Of a stretch of 33,032 nt of DNA, positions 7,518 through 15,025 are shown one piece after another (positions within the stretch are counted from its first letter, which is position 1; the number at the start of each line of letters is the position of its first letter). Both the position numbers and the translations under genes were made by a program. Source of the stretch: Thermoproteota archaeon (GTDB taxonomy: Archaea; Thermoproteota; Thermoprotei_A; Sulfolobales; Acidilobaceae); contig JAUQQR010000017.1 of NCBI GenBank assembly GCA_030549835.1, positions 1 to 33,032 of the forward strand. Reading direction: 5' to 3'. The notes below the pieces were generated by a model, which did no database searches, had not been told where the DNA came from, and worked only from the letters and a program-made list of their open reading frames with translations.

Positions 7518-7913
7518 ATGGGGGTTAAATTGAGGAAGGTCGTTGAAGTAGATATGGGTAAGTATAAGAGCGTAGAGCTAACCCTAGATGAAGCTGAGAA
7601 GCTATTATTTGAAGTCTCCCGCCTTATAGGCTATGAGTCTCAGGACTTAGAGGAAGCGTATAGGGTTTTAAGGAATTTCGACTCATTCTATGATATTGCA
7701 AGAAAGAAGTATAAGGATTATATAGTACTATCTAAGAGTCTAAATGATATGATTAGAGGAGCCGTCATAGTAGATAGACTTAGACTTATAAAAGAAGGAG
7801 ATACTAGGAAAGTAATAGTAACATTTGACAGGAGAGTCAAGGAGGATATTATAAGAGAGGCATTAAAAAAATTAGGCTTCGAGACTGAGATTAAGAGGAT
7901 AGAGTTATTCTAA
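7518..7913 (+). CDS. Conserved hypothetical protein, alpha/beta, 131 aa
   Basis: I do not recognise this protein. It is 131 residues, soluble and highly charged. A helical N-terminal part (LTLDEAEKLLFEVSRLIGYE) is followed by SFYDIARKKYKDYIVLSKSL. A C-terminal beta-alpha-beta segment follows (RKVIVTFDRRVKEDIIREAL, then KKLGFETEIKRIELF). No catalytic or metal motif is apparent. The ATG at 7518 has an AT-rich TATA-like stretch (TTTTAATAATTAAAAC) about 35 bases upstream, suggesting a very short leader. It begins the plus-strand run that continues with the Rpo13-like gene 17 bp downstream. Confidence 0.75.
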   Translation: MGVKLRKVVEVDMGKYKSVELTLDEAEKLLFEVSRLIGYESQDLEEAYRVLRNFDSFYDIARKKYKDYIVLSKSLNDMIRGAVIVDRLRLIKEGDTRKVIVTFDRRVKEDIIREALKKLGFETEIKRIELF

Positions 7914-7930
7914 GATTAATATAGCTACCG

Positions 7931-8356
7931 GTGACCGAGATGAGCTCAGAACTAGAAGAGGAGACTATAGAGGAGGGAGTAGAGCTAGTTGAGAGAAGGA
8001 GAGGAGAAGAAGAGGTAGAGACTATAGAGGTTGAAGGAGAGCATTTAGAACCTGAGTCTGCTATGCCATTATACGATGTGACGAGGCCAGAGCTCCTAGA
8101 TACAATGATAACAGCAGTTGAAATTCTAACTCAGACAGTTGACGGGCGCATAGGGCTAAATGAAGCAGTGAAAATGTACTCTAAGGAAGTTGAGGAGAGA
8201 CTTAAAAAACTTCTAAGTGAAGGTGTAATAGTTAAGAAAGTTAAAACAAGGAAGAGGAAAACTAAAACTACGAAGAGAGAAGCAAAGAGAGAAACCAGGG
8301 AGAAAGTTAAGAAGAAGGCTAAGAGGAAAACTAAGAAAGAAGAAGTCGGTACATAG
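7931..8356 (+). CDS. rpo13: Candidate RNA polymerase subunit Rpo13
   Basis: This 141-residue protein has three zones: a very acidic N terminus (about residues 1-45), a short helical middle, and a Lys/Arg-rich C-terminal tail (about 95-141, KKKAKRKTKKEEVGT at the end). The middle segment LTQTVDGRIGLNEAVKMY resembles, as I remember it, the Sulfolobus Rpo13 helix-turn-helix segment, which reads LLNGKITLEEAKKLF. Rpo13 is a small crenarchaeal RNA polymerase subunit whose basic tail contacts downstream DNA, and the same acidic-helical-basic order is known there. The identification rests on architecture and this one segment. A DNA-binding charged protein of another kind is the alternative. The start is GTG 7931; an in-frame ATG lies at 7940. 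Confidence 0.6.
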   Translation: MTEMSSELEEETIEEGVELVERRRGEEEVETIEVEGEHLEPESAMPLYDVTRPELLDTMITAVEILTQTVDGRIGLNEAVKMYSKEVEERLKKLLSEGVIVKKVKTRKRKTKTTKREAKRETREKVKKKAKRKTKKEEVGT

Positions 8357-8372
8357 CTTAAAGTGGTAGACT

Positions 8373-9863
8373 ATGTATCCCTATGAGCTCTACATAGAAG
8401 TTAGAAGTCCTAAATACGGGCCTGAATGGGGTTCTGGAGGAGTCTTTGGATTAAAATACTGTAACCATATACTATACTATACCCTAGCTTTTGAGGCTGA
8501 AGCTCACTTTATTAGCCCGGCGTCTAAGCTAATATATAGATTTGAGCATCTAGGACCTGGCCCAGCCTCTGGAGGAGATACTTATAACGCTGTAGATTGC
8601 TCTGACGACTTTATATACTTTGGAGGCTGGGTTCATAACCCTTCGATATTTAAGGGGAAAAGCGGTTTTGAGGGGGAGATAGATTTCAGGAATAAGTATA
8701 GCCATGTACACTCCTATGATATTTCTAGAGGCGTTATTAGCCTTATATGGTCTGAGAGTATACATGATGAGTATAAGTGGGCTGGCGAAGTATCAGAGAT
8801 TATATATAACCCTATACTAGGAGATCTCCTATTAGCTAGAGCTGATGGGCACGTAAATTTAGGTATTTATAGGTTAAACCCTAAGAGTAGTAAACTAGAT
8901 ATTATTAGTTCTATTCCTGGACTTAAGGGATCAATATTTTTAGACTATGCTTGTTTCGATATACAACCAGACTGGGTTAGAGGTATTGATGGGGTTCAAT
9001 GTTTTGACTTATCAACTTTGAAACAGTATAAATTCATGATTGAAGACTGGTCTAAGATATCTGTTGATGGCGGTGCTGTAGAGTATAGAGGCTCTGGGTA
9101 CGCTATAAGTGCCTATACTAGATACTATCACTTCATTAGGGGCGGAGTACTTGTAGGTAATCCTCTAGAGCCTGAACTAGATGGTGTATGGTTTATTAGA
9201 TTACTTGATTTTGGGAATACTATCTATTCACAACTATCACCTCAAAGATCAAATGCTGTAATTGCTGGAGGAGGCGTACTAGCCCCCTTTAATGCGTATA
9301 CACATGGCGTCCTACATATAGACTACTCTCAGGGTATTATTAGAGATATAAACGATACTAGAGGCCCCAGTATACTAGTCTATATAACACCACCTCAAGC
9401 TAGAATAGTTGGAGTTTATGGTGCTCGGATAACCTCTGCTACTAAGATGGGCTCTAAGATACTACTAGGCTATAACACAGCTCCCAACCTTGGCGGTAGA
9501 GATGCGACACCTATAGATATAGGATATAAGGGTATATTAGTAGTAGATGAAGATACAATACTAAATAGGTCAAGCCCTCCAGTAACATTTAGGTTTAGAG
9601 GCCGTATAGTAGGAGATAGTACCTTTGGGGGGATACCTTTAACAGGATATAAGAATAAGTCATTGATAATTAAGTCATATAAGAGTAATACTATAGAGGT
9701 TTATGATTATGACTCTGGATTACCTCCAGAACTCTTATCAGTAGAACGCTATAGTATAGGTGAGGGTAAGAATATTATAGACCTTGGAGGGTTTGTAAAT
9801 ATAGCGTCCTTCAGGCTTAAGAATATAGACGAAGATAGTTTAATATATGTAAGTTTAAGCTAA
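8373..9863 (+). CDS. DUF2139-like conserved archaeal protein, probable beta-propeller
   Basis: This 496-residue protein looks like the archaeal family annotated as DUF2139, which has no known function; I recall the family from its length and style rather than from a search. It is rich in short strands, Gly, Tyr, Trp and Asp. Blade-like repeats such as DDFIYFGGWVHNPSIF, GDLLLARADGHVNLGIYRL and SKILLGYNTAPNLGGRDATP fit a beta-propeller. There is no signal peptide and no membrane segment. The ATG at 8373 is 16 bp after the Rpo13-like gene and is preceded by GGTAG, so the two genes are likely co-transcribed. No catalytic motif is seen. Confidence 0.72.
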   Translation: MYPYELYIEVRSPKYGPEWGSGGVFGLKYCNHILYYTLAFEAEAHFISPASKLIYRFEHLGPGPASGGDTYNAVDCSDDFIYFGGWVHNPSIFKGKSGFEGEIDFRNKYSHVHSYDISRGVISLIWSESIHDEYKWAGEVSEIIYNPILGDLLLARADGHVNLGIYRLNPKSSKLDIISSIPGLKGSIFLDYACFDIQPDWVRGIDGVQCFDLSTLKQYKFMIEDWSKISVDGGAVEYRGSGYAISAYTRYYHFIRGGVLVGNPLEPELDGVWFIRLLDFGNTIYSQLSPQRSNAVIAGGGVLAPFNAYTHGVLHIDYSQGIIRDINDTRGPSILVYITPPQARIVGVYGARITSATKMGSKILLGYNTAPNLGGRDATPIDIGYKGILVVDEDTILNRSSPPVTFRFRGRIVGDSTFGGIPLTGYKNKSLIIKSYKSNTIEVYDYDSGLPPELLSVERYSIGEGKNIIDLGGFVNIASFRLKNIDEDSLIYVSLS

Positions 9864-9925
9864 GATAGCCTCAGCTAAGGTTAATTTATAAGCCTTATCT
9901 ATAACATATAGATTAGGTGCTAATT

Positions 9926-10549
9926 GTGGCATATATGCCTGAAGAATTATTTAGAGCCACAGTAGTAGGTATTAAAGCCGCTAATGGTGTAGTAATTGCA
10001 ACTGATAAGAGACTTAGTTATGGGGGCTTAATTCTCAGCAAAAATGTTAAAAAAATATTTACGATAAATGAAAAAGTAGCCATAGCCTTTGCAGGTCTTT
10101 ACGGGGATGCTAGTGGACTTATAAGAATTCTAGAAGCTGATTTAAAGGCATATGAGATGTTAACTAATACTCCTATAGCGGTAAAAACCTTAGCTAAGAG
10201 ACTCTCTACCATAATGTACGCCTATAAGTGGTTCCCATTCTTTGTAGAGACTCTAGTTGGCGGTATAGATATTGATGGTAAACCTAAACTATATGTTCTA
10301 GATCCCCTAGGCTCAACCCTAGATGAGGATTTTGCAGCTATAGGAACGGGGGCTACAATAGCCTTCGGGCTCCTAGAGAGAGACTATAGCCCCAATATGC
10401 CTATTGAGAATGCTGAGAACCTAGCTATATCAGCAGTTAGATCAGCTATAAGTAGGGATGTAGGGAGCGGTGATGGAATAGATGTTATTTCAATAACACC
10501 TAATGGTATTAGAGAGAGGAGTATAAAATTGAGGCTAGTTGAGGGTTGA
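9926..10549 (+). CDS. psmB: Proteasome beta subunit lacking the catalytic Thr1
   Basis: This is a 20S proteasome beta-type subunit, seen in VVGIKAANGVVIATDKRLS, GGLILSKNVKKIF, AIAFAGLYGDASGL, ETLVGGIDIDGKPKLYVLDP and FAAIGTGATIAFGLLE. Aligning VGI with the family places the catalytic Thr1 at Ala11, preceded by Arg instead of Gly, while the positions of Asp17 and Lys33 are kept (Asp27 and Lys43 here). Autoprocessing and peptidase activity are therefore not expected. Some crenarchaea are known to have two beta paralogues, and this would be the structural, non-catalytic one. I chose GTG 9926 because AGGTG (9915-9919) is six bases upstream; GTG 9917 is also in frame. The endonuclease V gene overlaps its stop. 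Confidence 0.9.
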   Translation: MAYMPEELFRATVVGIKAANGVVIATDKRLSYGGLILSKNVKKIFTINEKVAIAFAGLYGDASGLIRILEADLKAYEMLTNTPIAVKTLAKRLSTIMYAYKWFPFFVETLVGGIDIDGKPKLYVLDPLGSTLDEDFAAIGTGATIAFGLLERDYSPNMPIENAENLAISAVRSAISRDVGSGDGIDVISITPNGIRERSIKLRLVEG

Positions 10550-11277
10550 AAACATATTGTAGAGAGATTTCTAGCAGGTTCAACGTATCTAGAGCTATAA
10601 AAGCGCAATATATCCTCTCAAAACTTCTCATCCTAGAAGCTCTTAGAGACAAAATAGAAACTATTACTGGACTAGACGTATCATATGTTAGATTGGATAA
10701 TAGAGAAGTAGGGTTAGGAGTAGCAGTCATAGTTGAATACCCTAGACTTAAAGTAATGAAATGCAATTATTATATTAGAGAAGTATGTATACCATACATA
10801 CCAGGTTTACTAGCATTTAGAGAGATGGAGATCCTAGCACCTCTACTATCGAATCTAATAGAATCATATAATATAGACTTATTAATGGTAGATGGACATG
10901 GAATATCTCATCCTAGAGGCTTCGGCATAGCTAGTCATATAGGGTTAGCATTTAATAAGTCATCAATAGGAGTAGCTAAGAGTAAACTAGTAGGGAGAGA
11001 AGAGTTTATAGGAGGGAGGAGGCTACTAGTACATGATAATAAGGTTATCGGGGCTATTATCGAGACTGGTAAAGGTAGAATATATGTTAGTCCAGGATAT
11101 AAGATTACATTAGAAGATGCTATTGAAATAGTAAGAGCTACAATAAAACCGGATAGTATACTCCCAGAACCTCTAAGATTAGCAGACTCTATAAGTAGGA
11201 CTTTAAAGAGAGAAGTATCTATTGAGAAACTAGAGAACCCTATGGTGAGAGAGTGTAAGCTCTCAACGCTGGTGTAA
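10546..11277 (+). CDS. nfi: Endonuclease V (deoxyinosine 3' endonuclease)
   Basis: Endonuclease V cuts the second phosphodiester bond 3' to deoxyinosine in DNA damaged by deamination, a frequent lesion in thermophiles. The 243 residues contain the family motifs in order: GLDVSYV (metal-binding Asp44), PYIPGLLAFREME (with the essential Glu), DGHGISHPRGFGIASHIG (second Asp and His), and GVAKSKLVG. Translation begins at TTG 10546, which overlaps the stop of psmB, so the two are translationally coupled. The gap to the next gene is 4 bp. Confidence 0.94.
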   Translation: MKTYCREISSRFNVSRAIKAQYILSKLLILEALRDKIETITGLDVSYVRLDNREVGLGVAVIVEYPRLKVMKCNYYIREVCIPYIPGLLAFREMEILAPLLSNLIESYNIDLLMVDGHGISHPRGFGIASHIGLAFNKSSIGVAKSKLVGREEFIGGRRLLVHDNKVIGAIIETGKGRIYVSPGYKITLEDAIEIVRATIKPDSILPEPLRLADSISRTLKREVSIEKLENPMVRECKLSTLV

Positions 11278-11281
11278 GCTT

Positions 11282-12535
11282 ATGGATAAGAGAATACTCT
11301 ACATAATATTAATATTACCATTAATATTCTCAATCTACATACATAATCCCGGATTTGAAGCGCCCCTAGGATTATATGGTTTAAAGTATAGTGATATAGT
11401 TTACGGCTTATTCTACCCTATATTTCTTGATTTTAAAGCCCATAGTGAGGGTGGTAGGTGGTTTACAGGCGATAAGCCTACTAGTCTTAGTAAAGGTATT
11501 AGAGTATGTCCTATACCCTATGTTGACTATCACTTCGAGTACCCTCCTCTAGCAGGTCTACAATGGTATATCTCTACATGTATAGCTATATACTTAACGT
11601 TTCCTAAAGTCTTCGATAGTAGAGAGTATAGGTATCTAGTTGATAGTGCTGCTATGAGGCATTACGTGTTGATGGCTTTAACTATAGTAGTATCTTATAT
11701 AGTCTTAGTAGCATCGCTACTTCACATAGTTAGACTATTAAACTTAGAGTCTTGGAGGGTCATGGTCTTAGCGCTTCTACCATCTACTACTATCTACATT
11801 GTGTATAACTGGGATTTACTAGCTATAACCTTATACACTCTTGCATTCTACTTCTACCTCCAAAGGAGGTATAGCTATGCTGGAGCTCTAGCAGGTTTAT
11901 CTGTATCAGTTAAGCTATTAACAGTAGTTGCTAGTCTAATCATACTCATAATGGTATACTTGAAGAGTAGGAATCTAAAGACTACATCTGAGTATCTAAT
12001 TAGCTTCACAGCGGCTGGGATAGCACCATACATTATACTACTCTTATACACTCCTCAAGGCTTCTACTCAATGGTAAGTCATCATTCTAGCTGGTATTGT
12101 GAGAACTGTATATATATGTTATTAGTAGGAGATATATGGAGTTATACTCATAAGATTTTAGCGGCATTAGTTATAGGAGCTATAACAGGCACCCTATTAA
12201 CATTAACACTTTACACTAGAAATAATATAACTAAATTAATTTATGTAGCCTTATCTACGACAATAGTATTCAACTATGTATTCTCACCTCAGATGATAAT
12301 TATGTTAACCCCTATAGCTATAATAGCACTTACTAATCTACAGCTACTAGCATACTCAATAGCTGACTTAGCTAACGCGCTAATAATAATAGTGTTTTTT
12401 GAAGATAACATAAATCCATGGACACTAGAAGGGTATACTCAGAAAATCGTTCTAGTAAGGAATATAATATTAGCATTCTTAGTCTTACACGTATTATTTA
12501 CCCTTTATAAGTCTCAATTCCAGAGGGGTCATTAG
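11282..12535 (+). CDS. Polytopic membrane glycosyltransferase, GT87/DUF2029-like
   Basis: This 417-residue integral membrane protein has about ten hydrophobic helices. A large extracytoplasmic loop follows the first helix and contains DYHFEYPPLAGLQWY. The segment YNWDLLAITLYTLAFYFYLQ with GALAGLSVSVKLLT closely resembles polyprenol-phosphate-mannose-dependent GT-C enzymes (GT87/PimE-like). It probably transfers a sugar onto a lipid or surface glycan outside the cell. The acceptor is unknown. The ATG at 11282 follows the endonuclease V stop by 4 bp. It converges with thiDN 13 bp away. Confidence 0.78.
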   Translation: MDKRILYIILILPLIFSIYIHNPGFEAPLGLYGLKYSDIVYGLFYPIFLDFKAHSEGGRWFTGDKPTSLSKGIRVCPIPYVDYHFEYPPLAGLQWYISTCIAIYLTFPKVFDSREYRYLVDSAAMRHYVLMALTIVVSYIVLVASLLHIVRLLNLESWRVMVLALLPSTTIYIVYNWDLLAITLYTLAFYFYLQRRYSYAGALAGLSVSVKLLTVVASLIILIMVYLKSRNLKTTSEYLISFTAAGIAPYIILLLYTPQGFYSMVSHHSSWYCENCIYMLLVGDIWSYTHKILAALVIGAITGTLLTLTLYTRNNITKLIYVALSTTIVFNYVFSPQMIIMLTPIAIIALTNLQLLAYSIADLANALIIIVFFEDNINPWTLEGYTQKIVLVRNIILAFLVLHVLFTLYKSQFQRGH

Positions 12536-12548
12536 TTTCACTTATAGT

Positions 12549-13937
12549 CTACTCTCTTACTATCTTTTTACTAATCATTACTAATTTCTCTGCTACCTCG
12601 ACGGCATTTCTACCAAATACTTTAGTTGTAGGCTCCTTACCATGTTCTCCATAATCATATATTACATCAGGTACTCTACCCCCTACCCTCTCTACAGCTA
12701 CCCTTATACCCCACGGTATTGTCCCACCTTCTCTCCTCTTAACTTCTTCAGGCTCCTCTCTCCTATCATAGTAGCTCCACGATAATCCTAGTCTATTCAC
12801 AGCCTCCTCTATATCTCTTCCATATCTTATGTTAGCTGCAGCTCTAATCTCAGGATTAAACTCCATAGCTGTTAGGACTGCTCTAGCTACATGTCTTGAT
12901 GCTCCAAACTCTGGCTTAGCTGGTACTACTAGTCTGTCTTTAAATTTACCTATCCTACCCGGTACCCCAGCTACGTCTATCGGTGTTCTAGCATATGGTT
13001 TAGGTAGAGCCATTACTATATTCATTTGAACTTCGGGAATCAGCTCTACAACATATTTCGAGTTTCCTCTAAGTATATCAATAGCCTTCTCTAACTCTAC
13101 TAGAGTATTGTATCTCTCTGCAGGTATCATAGTCCAAGCTATAGGGTTAACTGGGCCGTGGCCGCCTCCAATCTCAAATCCGTAGTCTATAGCAATAGTT
13201 ATAAATTGTTTAGCTACATTAACAGCCTCTACAATACTCCTACCTTTCGCTAGCCCAGCAGCAATAGCTGCTGAGAATGCACAGCCAGTGCCGTGATCTG
13301 TAGTTTTATTAATTCTAGGAGCTTTAAGTTCATAGTATTCACCCCTATAGTATAGAATATCTATAGAATACTCACCCTCAATATGTCCTCCCTTAACTAC
13401 TGCAGCCTGGGCTCCTAACTCTTCAACTATAATTCTAGCAGCTTCTCTAGCCCTAGATATAGAGTCTATAGTTAGACTTGTAAGCTTCTCTGCTTCAAAC
13501 CTATTAGGTGTTATCACTGTGGCTCTTGGAACAATCTCTCTAATTAACGTATCCATAGCTTCTGCTCTAAGTAGTGGAGCTCCACTTTTAGCGATCATGA
13601 CAGGGTCAACAACTAGTGGGAAGCCATACTTATCTATAGTCTTAGCTATAGCTCTAATAATACTACTATTACTAAGCATACCAGTCTTAGCCGCATCTAC
13701 TCCTAGATCATCAGCAATAGCTTCAATCTGAGAAACAACAATCTCAGGTGGTAAATCAAAAATAGCTCTAACCTCCCTAGTATTCTGAGCAGTGATACTA
13801 GTAATAGCCGAAGTACCATGAACACCCATAACAGCAAAAGTCTTTAAATCAGCCTGAATACCAGCACCACCACCACTATCACTCCCAGCAATAGTTAATG
13901 CAACTGGTATAACCTTACTTCTCAAAGCTTTCACCAT
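12549..13937 (-). CDS. thiDN: Bifunctional HMP/HMP-P kinase and thiamine-phosphate synthase (ThiD-ThiN)
   Basis: This 462-residue fusion acts in thiamine synthesis. Residues about 1-265 are ThiD, which phosphorylates hydroxymethylpyrimidine twice: VALTIAGSDSGGGAGIQADL, TGMLSNSSIIRAIA, VVDPVMIAKSG, and the anion hole DHGTGCAFSAAIAAG. Residues about 280-455 are ThiN, which joins HMP-PP to thiazole phosphate in archaea: VMALPKPYARTPIDVAGVPG, VPAKPEFGASRHVARAVLTA, and DVIYDYGEHGKEPTTKVFG. ThiN replaces bacterial ThiE. The ATG at 13937 has AT-rich promoter-like sequence (TTTTAATTATTTAC) just upstream. I found no TPP riboswitch signature (CUGAGA) in the leader. Confidence 0.95.
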   Translation of the reverse strand: MVKALRSKVIPVALTIAGSDSGGGAGIQADLKTFAVMGVHGTSAITSITAQNTREVRAIFDLPPEIVVSQIEAIADDLGVDAAKTGMLSNSSIIRAIAKTIDKYGFPLVVDPVMIAKSGAPLLRAEAMDTLIREIVPRATVITPNRFEAEKLTSLTIDSISRAREAARIIVEELGAQAAVVKGGHIEGEYSIDILYYRGEYYELKAPRINKTTDHGTGCAFSAAIAAGLAKGRSIVEAVNVAKQFITIAIDYGFEIGGGHGPVNPIAWTMIPAERYNTLVELEKAIDILRGNSKYVVELIPEVQMNIVMALPKPYARTPIDVAGVPGRIGKFKDRLVVPAKPEFGASRHVARAVLTAMEFNPEIRAAANIRYGRDIEEAVNRLGLSWSYYDRREEPEEVKRREGGTIPWGIRVAVERVGGRVPDVIYDYGEHGKEPTTKVFGRNAVEVAEKLVMISKKIVRE

Positions 13938-14080
13938 ACGAGTAAATAATTAAAACAGGTTAATATACCGTAATATAACTAGGTTATAGATCTGAAATGG
14001 CTAAACAATAAAGTAGTATAACTATACTCTAAAAGAGTAAACTTAAAATAAATCTGTCAAGTATGATTTAACTAACTCTC

Positions 14081-14353
14081 TTATAATGGAGGTATTAGGA
14101 GACTTTTACAGTCCATACATCCCTTCTCTAGATGCTCTACGTGTATACAGCAAGATGATAGCGGCTTACCCTCATTATCCTCAATATTTACTAGTATATA
14201 GTTGCCTTCTAATCTTGCCTTTGCTCTAAATGGTTTTCTTAATAGCTTCTCTATATTAATTTCATAACTCCTACCCCCATATGTTATACGTAGTTTTGCT
14301 ATATATAGCCCCTCGCTACCTAATTCTATAGAACTTATCTTTACTAAAACCAT
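14081..14353 (-). CDS. Small Cys-rich hypothetical protein
   Basis: I do not recognise this 90-residue protein. The first 65 residues look like an all-beta domain (GLYIAKLRITYGGRSYEINI, then KARLEGNYILVNIEDNEGKP). A short Cys-rich C-terminal tail follows (SSCCIHVEHLEKGCMDCK), with CC, CxxC and a His that could bind a metal. It starts at ATG 14353, only 36 bp downstream of the end of element R2, which points the same way. A transcript from R2 would run straight into it. The 143 bp between it and thiDN hold only AT-rich sequence. Confidence 0.6.
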   Translation of the reverse strand: MVLVKISSIELGSEGLYIAKLRITYGGRSYEINIEKLLRKPFRAKARLEGNYILVNIEDNEGKPLSSCCIHVEHLEKGCMDCKSLLIPPL

Positions 14354-14388
14354 CTACCCTCCCCCGAGAGTATACTATATGAGGTAAG

Positions 14389-14651
14389 CCGTTTCCCATC
14401 CTAGGTTTTGTAGGTACTCCAAGGATGGGTTGTGCCTCTACCCCGCGATTCGCAGTGGCTACTAGCCACTCCACGCGAGGGTCATGGGCACCTTTTGAGC
14501 CCAACGGCACAAAGCTCACATCTAATTTTTATCCCTAGGATAGGATGAGAGAATCAAAGCTTATAAACATTACCTCCCTAGTAGCGCAGTACTTCTCCAA
14601 AATCCTACAAAAACCCTTATAAACCTAACGCATCAAAACAGCTGTCAACCC
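14389..14651 (-). mobile_element. R2: tnpB-less IS200/IS605-type remnant, close copy of R1
   Basis: This 263-bp block is a near copy of R1 along its length. Both TTTATAAG boxes are present (inner one at 14560-14568), as are GATAAAAATTAGATGTGAG (14533-14515), the GGGC/GCCC core with ATGA, and the terminal GGGAAACGG. The terminal stem is 7 bp (14395-14401 with 14423-14429) with a longer loop than in R1. The TnpB-like tail frame reads RWAQKVPMTLAWSG and then stops. Differences such as compensating changes in the 60-base GC-rich arm could tell whether the RNA fold has been under selection. It fills most of the 312-bp gap between 14353 and 14666. Confidence 0.7.
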
Positions 14652-14665
14652 TATATAATGAGATA

Positions 14666-15025
14666 TTAAGAATAGCTATTCCTAACTCTTCCTAACTCTT
14701 TTAATATAATCTTAACCTTATCATTAAACTCTCTAGGACTATTTAATAGTAGGGTTGTTAGAGCGTCTTCTAACTCTCCTGCTAAGACTTGTGATACTAT
14801 AGGCTTGATAAATATATTTTTTAGAATATACCGTACCATGAGGCCCTTCCTACCACCGTACACTTTATCTAAGACTGCTAGTAATGCCTCAGAATTGTCA
14901 ATAAGTAAATCTATACATGATACTCCTGCTTCTTTATAGCATGCTAGCTCTAATACCTCATAGAGGCCTGAATAGCTTCTCCAGGCATGCTTCCTAATAA
15001 TCTCTTTTACTCTATCCCTACCCAT
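14666..15025 (-). CDS. Small helical protein coupled to KaiC-like ATPase
   Basis: This 119-residue protein is mostly alpha-helical. The pattern IRKHAWRSYSGLYEVLELAC followed by IDLLIDNSEALLAVLDKVYG, GRKGLMVRYILKNIFIKPI reminds me of the small NitrOD5/DUF3227-type output domains of archaeal signalling proteins, but I cannot confirm that. Its ATG at 15025 lies inside the 3' end of the ATPase gene (8-bp overlap), so the two are almost certainly translated from one mRNA and may act together. The C terminus is basic. Confidence 0.7.
   Translation of the reverse strand: MGRDRVKEIIRKHAWRSYSGLYEVLELACYKEAGVSCIDLLIDNSEALLAVLDKVYGGRKGLMVRYILKNIFIKPIVSQVLAGELEDALTTLLLNSPREFNDKVKIILKELGRVRNSYS

Noticed and set aside
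13938-14080. TPP riboswitch upstream of thiDN
   Set aside because: No CUGAGA core or paired arms were seen in the leader; only AT-rich promoter-like sequence.
14316-14519. 67-residue minus-strand frame starting in R2
   Set aside because: Its first two thirds are R2 sequence read in a frame other than the TnpB-like one, and the end overlaps the Cys-rich gene in another frame.
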